Shown: positions 1 through 6,427 of the stretch, piece after piece
Numbering within the stretch: the stretch's first letter is position 1
How the letters are laid out: the number at the start of each line of letters is the position of its first letter
Assembly (NCBI GenBank): GCA_016214245.1
Contig: JACROW010000061.1
Coordinates: 1 to 11,358, forward strand
DNA: 11,358 bases
Reading direction: 5' to 3'
DNA from: Candidatus Omnitrophota bacterium
Lineage (GTDB): Bacteria > Omnitrophota > Gorgyraeia > 2-01-FULL-45-10
Notes under the pieces: model-generated
What the model was told of the DNA's origin: nothing
What the model saw: only the letters and a program-made list of their open reading frames with translations
The model's database searches: none
Position numbers and translations under genes: made by a program

Positions 1-411
1 GGTATAATCTATCTCGTGCTTTAATCCGAATTGCTTGGCGTGAGGAATTCTTTTCGTGAGTAGCCACCCCATCTTTTTATCATAGCCGACCCTTTCCGGG
101 ATCCCGGCCAGAAATGTGATGATATGCGTTCTGTTCGTTGGATGCAAAATTATAGCCAGGTCGAATCTGTGCCGGTGCAGATTCAATATAAAAGTCAAGT
201 TTCCCAAAATGCCTTTTTCAGCTTCCTCCTTATCATAGATTATAACCTCATTTAGATAAGGATTCCCTTCCACTACCTCCCGGCAATATGGCTGGACCAT
301 GAATGCGATATGACTTGCGGGCTTTGCCTCCCTCACAGCCTTTATGACAGGCGTCGATAAAAGGACATCTCCAATTCTATCTAACCTGATTATTAAGATT
401 TTTTTATCCAT
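1..411 (-). CDS. GT9 heptosyltransferase-like glycosyltransferase, N-terminal part (cut by left window edge)
   Basis: This is the first 137 codons of a gene whose 3' end lies beyond position 1. The start is ATG at 411, inside the tail of the upstream GT9 gene, with an 8-base ATGGATAA overlap. The protein opens with the GT9 (Pfam PF01075) N-terminal signature: a beta strand KKILIIRLDRIGD followed by VLLSTPVIKAVRE (residues 3-28), the glycine loop of the first Rossmann half of ADP-heptose:LPS heptosyltransferases. Later segments (EVVEGNPYLNEVIIYD, ILHPTNRTHIITFLAGIPERVGYD) track the 346-residue GT9 gene at 1356-2396 closely, so the two are paralogues. The nucleotide-sugar binding C-terminal half is not visible. 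By family it would transfer a heptose or similar sugar to the growing LPS core in the cytoplasm. Donor and acceptor cannot be read from the sequence. Confidence 0.9.
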   Translation of the reverse strand, partial: MDKKILIIRLDRIGDVLLSTPVIKAVREAKPASHIAFMVQPYCREVVEGNPYLNEVIIYDKEEAEKGILGNLTFILNLHRHRFDLAIILHPTNRTHIITFLAGIPERVGYDKKMGWLLTKRIPHAKQFGLKHEIDYT

Positions 412-1381
412 ATCCTTCTACCATCATTTTCGCAGTATCGAAAACCTCGTCCGGGGAAATCAGCTTCATGCACTCGTAATTATAGCGGCAGGTTGCGCTT
501 TCGCACGGGGAACAGAAGAGCTCTTTTTTTATCACCGCGTCGAATTCTCCTGTCGGCCCATATTTCTTTGGGTCGGTCGGCCCGAAGAGGGCCAGGACCT
601 TCGTCCCGGAGGCGCAGCCCAGATGGAGCGGTGCACTATCGTTCGTTATAAGAAGCCCTGCCCTTTTTAGAAGGCTTGCCAGCTGACGGATATTCGTCAT
701 ATTGGCAAGATTATGCGCCTTCTTCTTCATCTTGCTCATTACCGCCTTAATGATATCCTCATCTTCCTTCAAACCTATGAATACCACATTAATTTTACAT
801 TCATCGATGAGCCTGTCGCATACCTTGGCGAAGCTGTCTTGCGGCCACCTCTTCAAATGGCTTTTAGCGCCTGGGCTGACTACTACTATCGGCTCACGAA
901 TATTATATTCCTTCAACAAATTTGAAATATATTCCTCATCTTCCACTGGAATATATAGGTAAGATCTTTCACTTAGGTTTCCTATTCCTAAAGAGTTCAA
1001 TCTGTATAGATGCCGTTCTTTCCTGTGGACCAGTTCCTTCGGGAATTTCTGGATAGTGCCTGTCCTATACCTTGGCCCGAGTAAAATCGGAAATATAGTA
1101 TTTCTCAAATCCACGACGAGATCATACTTCATCTTTTTAAGCTTCAGCTGCAGCCGCCTCTTCTGTATTATCGGCATATGTTTGTCATAGATTATAAGCT
1201 TGAAAACCTTAGGGTCATGATCGAATATCTCTTTTCCATTCGGCCCGACCATGACATCTATCCTCGCCGTGGAAAATTCCTTCGCAAGGGCTCTTATCAC
1301 CGGCGTCGTGAGGATGATGTCGCCAACATTGCTTAAGCTGATGACCAGAATGCGTTTAACTTGGGATTTGTCTATTATCAT
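404..1381 (-). CDS. GT9 heptosyltransferase-like glycosyltransferase
   Basis: The protein has 325 residues, a normal length for family GT9 (heptosyltransferases WaaC, WaaF and WaaQ). The N-terminal strand and loop VKRILVISLSNVGDIILTTP span residues 8-27. The C-terminal nucleotide-binding half carries SPGAKSHLKRWP (169-180, conserved Lys177), NDSAPLHLGCA (247-257) and ALFGPTDPKKYGP (264-276). A cysteine cluster C290-x2-C293-x4-C298-x5-C304 follows, as in many GT9 members. The enzyme probably adds a heptose or related sugar to the LPS core in the cytoplasm, with a glycan acceptor rather than naked lipid A. The ATG at 1381 lies 26 bases inside the upstream GT9 gene and has no clear Shine-Dalgarno sequence, suggesting translational coupling. 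It is more diverged from its two flanking GT9 genes than those are from each other. Family call is firm; sugar specificity is unknown. Confidence 0.93.
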   Translation of the reverse strand: MIIDKSQVKRILVISLSNVGDIILTTPVIRALAKEFSTARIDVMVGPNGKEIFDHDPKVFKLIIYDKHMPIIQKRRLQLKLKKMKYDLVVDLRNTIFPILLGPRYRTGTIQKFPKELVHRKERHLYRLNSLGIGNLSERSYLYIPVEDEEYISNLLKEYNIREPIVVVSPGAKSHLKRWPQDSFAKVCDRLIDECKINVVFIGLKEDEDIIKAVMSKMKKKAHNLANMTNIRQLASLLKRAGLLITNDSAPLHLGCASGTKVLALFGPTDPKKYGPTGEFDAVIKKELFCSPCESATCRYNYECMKLISPDEVFDTAKMMVEGYG

Positions 1382-2396
1382 TTTGCATTAACATGTTGCT
1401 TGCTGTTTGGAATACGTCCTCAACCGTTATCGCCTGCATACACCGATTGTCTCTGCATGTAACATCGTAGCAGGGTATTTCACATCCGGTATCCTTATAG
1501 ATAACCCGATATTTGCCGCTGCCATACGGCCCTGTGATCGCGGGTGATGTTGGGCCGAATAAGGCTATCACCCTAGTCTTCATGGCTACTGCTATATGCA
1601 TAGGCCCTGTATCATTGGCTATTGCCAAATCCGCCCTTTTCAGTAAAGCGCCGAGCTCTTTGAGACTGGTTTTACCGCACATGATTATCGGCGCGGCCTT
1701 CATCATCCCTTCAATAGTTTCTGCAAGCCCCATATCCTTTTTAGCGCCGGCTATGGCTATCTTTGCCCCGAATCTTTCCGCTAAGATATCCGCGAGCCTT
1801 GCGAAATTTGCCGCAGGCCACCTCTTCATATCCCAGTTCCCTCCGGGACAGAGGACGATCAGAAGATCTTTATCGGCTACACCATAACTTTTGAGCAGAT
1901 CTTTTATGTAACTTTCGTCAGAATCCCTGATGAAGAACTCGTATGAGCGGTCGCGGGGTGTTATACCGGTTCTTCTTGCCACATTCAAAAAATATTCGAC
2001 CTTGTGAGGCTCGTCTATCGGTTCCTCAACTGTCTTTGTCAAGAGGATGGCTCTATTCTTAGTAGGATATCCTATCCTTTCCTTTATACCAGCAAGCCTT
2101 GCTATTAGTGCCTTGGTAAAAGACCGATGGAGAATAAACGCAACGTCAAAATTTTTCCTTCTTAATGATGCTATCAGCTTGAGTTTTCCAATCAAGCCTT
2201 TATGCGCCCCCTCTTCGTCATATATTATGAGCTCATTTATACGAGGGCTTCCTTCGAGCACCTCGAGGCACCTGGGATGCAGAAGACAGGCGATGTGACT
2301 CTTGGGATATGCCTCGCGGACAGCCCTTATGAACGGCGTAGAGAACAACACATCCCCTACCCAATTTACGTTTACTATAAGGATTTTCTTTTCCAC
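1356..2396 (-). CDS. GT9 glycosyltransferase, WaaF-like (ADP-heptose:LPS heptosyltransferase II type)
   Basis: The 346-residue protein resembles ADP-heptose:LPS heptosyltransferase II. Seen motifs are KKILIVNVNWVGDVLFSTPF (residues 3-22), CPGGNWDMKRWP (183-194, with Lys191 in the position of the conserved catalytic-region lysine), NDTGPMHIAVAM (261-272) and ALFGPTSPAITGP (278-290). It ends with a cysteine cluster (C305, C309, C314, C319). The start is GTG at 2396. A stop codon lies a few codons upstream in this frame and the first beta strand begins at residue 3, so no other start is reasonable. It overlaps the end of the deacetylase gene by 22 bases and has no obvious Shine-Dalgarno, which fits translational coupling. 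Of the GT9 genes here, it and the left-edge gene look most WaaF-like. The heptose donor is inferred from the family; other GT9 enzymes use other sugars, so no gene symbol is given. Confidence 0.93.
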   Translation of the reverse strand: MEKKILIVNVNWVGDVLFSTPFIRAVREAYPKSHIACLLHPRCLEVLEGSPRINELIIYDEEGAHKGLIGKLKLIASLRRKNFDVAFILHRSFTKALIARLAGIKERIGYPTKNRAILLTKTVEEPIDEPHKVEYFLNVARRTGITPRDRSYEFFIRDSDESYIKDLLKSYGVADKDLLIVLCPGGNWDMKRWPAANFARLADILAERFGAKIAIAGAKKDMGLAETIEGMMKAAPIIMCGKTSLKELGALLKRADLAIANDTGPMHIAVAMKTRVIALFGPTSPAITGPYGSGKYRVIYKDTGCEIPCYDVTCRDNRCMQAITVEDVFQTASNMLMQNDNRQIPS

Positions 2397-3202
2397 AGTA
2401 GATATGGTATGTCTTTATAATCGTTCTGGATAACCCTCAAGAATGAGTGATAGCCTGATATCTTAATGACGAATACAAAGAGATTATTCGCGGCAGGCGA
2501 TATCCGCACCCTCTTTATCTCACAGATATCATAGTTTGGAGATAACCTCGTAGGCTTCGTCGCAAATGCTGCTTTATATCCGGCGGCTTTTACAGCTGAC
2601 TTTACATGCTCATTATACGCGCCCATCGGATAGCATAGATACTTTATCTCTTTGCCGACGCCCCCCTCCAAAATCCGCTTCGAGTCCATGAGTTCACTCC
2701 TTAATCTAGCATCATCAAGCCCTGTGAGCCACGTGTGGGAGATTGTGTGGCTTTCTATATCTATTACGCCGGAATCGGACATCTCCTTTATCTTGTCCCA
2801 GTTCAAGAAGCCCTCCTCGCCGACCATATTTACTATGATAAATATCGTCGCCGGGATATGATATCTTTTCAATACAGGGTAGACGTAAGTATAATTATTC
2901 GCATAGCCGTCATCTATGGTTATGGCGACCGTGTTTCTTGGCGGCCTTTCTTCTCTTTCGATATATTCGACTGCTTTTTCGAGAGGGATCACATTATATC
3001 TCTTATCTGAAAGATACTTCATCTGTTTTGCGAAGACATCGGGCGGGACCGTCATCCTATCCTTCCTGTCAGAGGTATAGTCTATGGAATGATACATCAA
3101 TACAGGAAGGCGATAGATAGAATCTAAGAATATCTTGAACGATATGGCCGCCGCAAAGACGATTATGACGGCGGCGATCAGAAATCTTTTACTGATTCGC
3201 AT
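2375..3202 (-). CDS. Membrane-anchored polysaccharide deacetylase (NodB-homology, carbohydrate esterase 4 type)
   Basis: The 275-residue protein begins with positively charged MRISKR and one hydrophobic helix (about residues 7-26), predicting an N-in anchor with the catalytic domain outside the inner membrane. The catalytic domain shows LMYHSI (35-40), the metal-binding Asp motif TIDDGY (95-100, Asp97-Asp98), the zinc-ligand motif SHTISH (151-156, His152 and His156) and CYPMGAYN (190-197). These are the ordered motifs of NodB-type deacetylases (PF01522), which remove N- or O-acetyl groups from glycans. The ATG at 3202 is preceded by GGAG four bases upstream and overlaps the GT4 gene by 14 bases. 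Placed among LPS core glycosyltransferases, its substrate is plausibly an acetylated amino sugar of the core or attached polysaccharide, but peptidoglycan or an exopolysaccharide cannot be excluded. Family call is firm; substrate is inference. Confidence 0.92.
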   Translation of the reverse strand: MRISKRFLIAAVIIVFAAAISFKIFLDSIYRLPVLMYHSIDYTSDRKDRMTVPPDVFAKQMKYLSDKRYNVIPLEKAVEYIEREERPPRNTVAITIDDGYANNYTYVYPVLKRYHIPATIFIIVNMVGEEGFLNWDKIKEMSDSGVIDIESHTISHTWLTGLDDARLRSELMDSKRILEGGVGKEIKYLCYPMGAYNEHVKSAVKAAGYKAAFATKPTRLSPNYDICEIKRVRISPAANNLFVFVIKISGYHSFLRVIQNDYKDIPYLLWKRKSL

Positions 3203-4244
3203 GGGACTCCAGCATTTTCTTATATAAATTTAGAACTCTATCTGCCATAGTCGGCAAGGAGAACCGTTCCGTCGCCAAAATCCTGGCATCTTTTCCCAGC
3301 TGCTTCCTTAAAACCTCGTCATCTAAAAGACGAATGATAGAATCGCTTAAGGTTTTTACATCGCCCACCGGAAACAGTATCCCTGTCGAACCATCCTTTA
3401 TCAAATCCTTAATGCCGCCAACATCCGATGCAACGCATGGCTTGCCAGAAACCATGGCCTCCAATAGAGAAATGCCCAACCCTTCCTTGATAGACGGGAA
3501 TACAAATATATCCATGATTGCGAGGTATTTAGAGGTATCCGGATCTGACTTTAGAATTTGGACTGACTCTTCTATTCCGAGATTGGAAACAAGTTTTTTT
3601 AGCTTAATTTCTTCCGGGCCGTCGCCCATTATAATAGCCTGGATCATATGGCGCCTGCAGATGACATCCTTAATCGCCTCGATAAAGGTCCTTTGGCCCT
3701 TGACAGGCGAAAGCCTTCCGATCGTTCCGACGATCGGACCATCCTTTAGCCTGAGACTTCTTTTAAACTCCGATAACTCGGCGCTTGAATAGTCTCTTGA
3801 AAATCTATCGATCTCCACACCATTATATATGAGCTCCACTCTTTGCGGAGCCACTTTAAAATCATTGATGAGGCTATCCTTAACAGGCTCGCTTATCGCT
3901 ATCACCTTTTCGCCCCAAAGGTCGAAGAGCCTTCTCCCAAGCCTCTTTTTGAAAAACCCGTGACAGGTCGTGACATATGGCACGCCGGCAATGCGGGAAG
4001 CGAAAAATGCAAGCGCCTGTGAGACCCTTGTGTGCGCATGTATGATACCGGTCTTCTCTTCCTTTATTATCTTGAATATCTTCGGGATGGCTCTTAAGAC
4101 CTTCGGCCCAAATTCAAATTTGGTCTTTATATCCAATAACCTTGTCTCTATGCCGCGTTTCCTGAACTCCGCATCAAGAGTGCCGCCGGCCGAGACGACC
4201 AGGCAATCGACGCCTTTTCCTTTCAGCGCGAGACGACCAGGCAA
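3189..4244 (-). CDS. GT4 glycosyltransferase, 5' end broken by a 38-bp tandem duplication
   Basis: As it stands, the longest open frame gives 351 residues from a TTG at 4244. That start lies inside a 38-bp tandem duplication, and the first five residues are encoded by the wrong frame. Removing one repeat copy restores a 370-residue protein from ATG 4339, beginning MKILQLTTHINIGG, the standard first strand and GG loop of GT4 enzymes. The rest is intact: HAHTRVSQALAFFA (69-82), VTTCHGFF (91-98), IYNGVEIDRF (139-148), VGTIGRLSPVKGQ (172-184) and the donor-binding E-x7-E motif (Glu254, Glu262) before LEAMVSGKPCVASDVGG. The restored enzyme would transfer a sugar from a nucleotide-sugar donor to the LPS glycan. 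A purine-rich GGAAAAGG (4251-4258) lies six bases before the TTG, so re-initiation is possible, but that product lacks the first strand and is probably impaired. Family call is firm; activity in this state is doubtful. Confidence 0.85.
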   Translation of the reverse strand: MPGRLALKGKGVDCLVVSAGGTLDAEFRKRGIETRLLDIKTKFEFGPKVLRAIPKIFKIIKEEKTGIIHAHTRVSQALAFFASRIAGVPYVTTCHGFFKKRLGRRLFDLWGEKVIAISEPVKDSLINDFKVAPQRVELIYNGVEIDRFSRDYSSAELSEFKRSLRLKDGPIVGTIGRLSPVKGQRTFIEAIKDVICRRHMIQAIIMGDGPEEIKLKKLVSNLGIEESVQILKSDPDTSKYLAIMDIFVFPSIKEGLGISLLEAMVSGKPCVASDVGGIKDLIKDGSTGILFPVGDVKTLSDSIIRLLDDEVLRKQLGKDARILATERFSLPTMADRVLNLYKKMLESHANQ

Positions 4245-4267
4245 TCGACGCCTTTTCCTTTCAGCGC
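4191..4267. repeat. Perfect 38-bp tandem direct duplication inside the GT4 gene
   Basis: The 38-base unit starting CGAGACGACCAGGCAATCGA on the plus strand occupies 4191-4228 and is repeated without mismatch at 4229-4266. The match runs one base further, to 4267, so 39 bases are shared. Because 38 is not a multiple of three, the duplication shifts the reading frame of the GT4 gene and brings in a TGA. The identity of the copies implies a recent event, a slip-type variable locus, or an assembly error. Confidence 0.97.
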
Positions 4268-4339
4268 CCCGGATAATGAGAGGATGTAATTAGCTATCCC
4301 GCCTATATTGATATGAGTTGTCAGCTGTAGAATTTTCAT
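4223..4339 (-). pseudogene. Displaced 5' end of the GT4 gene (38-codon fragment ending at a premature TGA)
   Basis: ATG 4339 opens a frame that encodes MKILQLTTHINIGGIANYIL and continues through the first repeat copy as ALKGKGVDCLVVS. It then reads CGC TGA in the second copy and stops at 4223. This is the true N-terminus of the GT4 gene at 3189-4244: deleting 38 bases joins the two frames with no stop and gives a canonical GT4 N-terminus. The restored start would lie 50 bases inside the upstream GT4-GT9 gene, longer than the other overlaps in this block but in the same style. No clear Shine-Dalgarno precedes it. Confidence 0.85.
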
Positions 4340-6422
4340 CTAAATAATTTTTTTTCATCACATCGAATACTTCGCCCACTGTGATATCCTTCATGCATTT
4401 AAAATTTTTAATGCAGTGCGTGCTGTAACAAGGGCTGCATTTCATATCCTTCCTGATCATCGTATAATCCCCTGAAGGGACGATATGCCTTTTGGGGTCA
4501 GTTGGGCCGAATAAGGCGATGAAAGGCGTGGCCACAGCAGATGCGATATGCATCGGCGCGGAATCCGGAGTGAGATACACCTTGAAGCGTTTTATGAGGC
4601 ATGCCAACTCCAGGATATCCGTCTTCCCCACAGCCGTTATCGGTTTCGACTTGGTCGCTTTTAGAATCTGGTTTGTGAAATTCAAGTCTTCCTTCGAGCC
4701 TGTCAATACTACCCTTATATTGAACTCTTTTGCCAGCCTGTCGCAAAGCTCTGCTATATGAGATGCCGGCCAGTTCTTGGCCTGCCAGCGTGATGAGGCC
4801 CTGACATTTATGCCTACCAGGGCCTGGCCTGGCTTTACCCAATTATCCTTTAGAAATTGCTCCATCCTTCTTTCGTCACCTTCCGAAGGCCAAAGCTCGA
4901 GGTTCTTCTCCTGAGGCCTTATGCCTGCCAGCTTCAATGTCCTGAACTGGTGCTCGATCGGATCCAGGAATGGCGCGTCGTCCTTCACCTTCCTGTTTAA
5001 AAGTAAAGAGAGCTTCCCATTATCATAGCCATACCTAACAGGGGCGTAAGTCAAAAATGCCAATATGTGGCTCTTTCGATTATTCTGTAAATCTATGATA
5101 ATATCATAATAATCCTTCCTCAATCTCCGTGCCAGTCTCAACAGCCCTAATACGCCTTTATCCTTGCTTTTAAGGTCGCATACTATCCTGTCATTGATGT
5201 AAGGGCATCTGTCGAATACATCCCTCGACTGTATTCCGACGAGGACCTTTATATTCGCGTTATCGAATTTAGCGCGTATTGCGCGAAGCGAGGGCACGCT
5301 CAAAATACAGTCCCCTATCGCGCTTATCTTTATGACCAATATGTTTAAAGCTTTAATCGCCTCTTCATAGACCGCTATCGTCTTCCTCATCATGGTGTCC
5401 GAATTGAAACTTTCTTCAACGCGTCTTCTCGCCTCCACAACCAGTCTTTTAGCGAGTTCTTTATCCCTATAGAGCCTCAATATCTTATCGGCCAGATCAA
5501 CAGGGTCATTTGCTGCGGCCAAAAGGCCGTTACGTTCATCCTCTACGATATCCACGATACCACCCACCCTTGTCGAGACCACAGGAACGCCTGCGGCCTG
5601 CGCCTCTATGATGACCCTGCCGAATGCCTCCGGAGTCACTGTCGCTGAGACAAGGGTGTCTAACTGGCCCATTATAGCCGGCACATCCTCCTTCGCCCCC
5701 AGAAATTCTATCGTCCTTGAAAGGCCTAATCTTCTGGTCAATAGCTCCAGATCCTCTCTATATTTAACCTTTGGGGCCTCACCCGCTATAAGAACTTTCA
5801 GCTGTGGAATCTGCCTATAAATAATAGATACCGCCTTTATAAAATCTGTGTGGCCTTTGAGCGGCGTTATCCTCGAGACCATGCCAATTGTGAACTCTCC
5901 GGAAGAATGTGCGTCGGGATCCCTGAATTTAAACTTATCGAGATCCACACCCCGCGGTATGAGCCTGATCCGCTCATAGGGCACACCGAAATCGCAGGCC
6001 ATATGGCGGGCCATTATATTTGAGGCGACGATGACGAATCTTCCCCAGCCCATCACGTCGCTTAAAGGATGCTTCTTGTAATAACCGTGAGCGGTGGTTA
6101 TGAATATCTTCCTTGTGGATTTGCATGCGAAGAATGCTATTATCGCGGGGACGCGGGAGCGCGCATGAACTATGTCTATCTCCTCATCTCTTATGATATT
6201 GGACAATTCTTTTATCATCCTTATGATATTGAGAATTGATTTTTTGCCGACAGGAAGCGTGTAATGCCGCGCGCCCGGGATGTCGAGTTGTTTCACAAGC
6301 CTGCCGCCGCCTGAGACGACGATCGACCTGTGTCCGTGGGATGCGAGATACCTTGCCAAATCTATTGTCCCCGTCTCAACGCCTCCGACATCCAACGATG
6401 GGAGAATCTGCAATATCTTCAT
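4290..6422 (-). CDS. Fused GT4-GT9 bifunctional glycosyltransferase
   Basis: This 710-residue protein is two complete glycosyltransferases in one frame. Residues 1 to about 357 are GT4: MKILQILPSLDVGGVE (N-terminal strand and GG loop), TTAHGYYKKHP (109-119), IPRGVDLDKF (155-164), IGMVSRITPLKGH (179-191) and an E-x7-E motif (Glu265, Glu273) before AQAAGVPVVSTRVGG. Residues from about 358 to 690 are GT9: NILVIKISAIGDCILSVP (360-377), KNWP (549-552), PDSAPMHIASA (619-629), ALFGPTDPKRH (636-646) and a cysteine cluster (C662, C665, C670, C676). There is no linker beyond a few residues, and an internal ATG is lacking at the junction (around 5345). The two domains may add consecutive sugars to the LPS core. 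The gene begins five bases after the acyltransferase-ELM1 gene, with only a distant GGAG. Each domain call is firm; coupled action and sugar identities are inference. Confidence 0.93.
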   Translation of the reverse strand: MKILQILPSLDVGGVETGTIDLARYLASHGHRSIVVSGGGRLVKQLDIPGARHYTLPVGKKSILNIIRMIKELSNIIRDEEIDIVHARSRVPAIIAFFACKSTRKIFITTAHGYYKKHPLSDVMGWGRFVIVASNIMARHMACDFGVPYERIRLIPRGVDLDKFKFRDPDAHSSGEFTIGMVSRITPLKGHTDFIKAVSIIYRQIPQLKVLIAGEAPKVKYREDLELLTRRLGLSRTIEFLGAKEDVPAIMGQLDTLVSATVTPEAFGRVIIEAQAAGVPVVSTRVGGIVDIVEDERNGLLAAANDPVDLADKILRLYRDKELAKRLVVEARRRVEESFNSDTMMRKTIAVYEEAIKALNILVIKISAIGDCILSVPSLRAIRAKFDNANIKVLVGIQSRDVFDRCPYINDRIVCDLKSKDKGVLGLLRLARRLRKDYYDIIIDLQNNRKSHILAFLTYAPVRYGYDNGKLSLLLNRKVKDDAPFLDPIEHQFRTLKLAGIRPQEKNLELWPSEGDERRMEQFLKDNWVKPGQALVGINVRASSRWQAKNWPASHIAELCDRLAKEFNIRVVLTGSKEDLNFTNQILKATKSKPITAVGKTDILELACLIKRFKVYLTPDSAPMHIASAVATPFIALFGPTDPKRHIVPSGDYTMIRKDMKCSPCYSTHCIKNFKCMKDITVGEVFDVMKKNYLDENSTADNSYQYRRDS

Positions 6423-6427
6423 AAAAA

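Noticed and set aside
4498..4842. A 114-codon minus-strand open frame in a different frame within the GT4-GT9 fusion.
   Set aside because: The overlapping frame encodes the conserved GT9 nucleotide-binding motifs (PDSAPMH, ALFGPTDP), so this one is a shadow.
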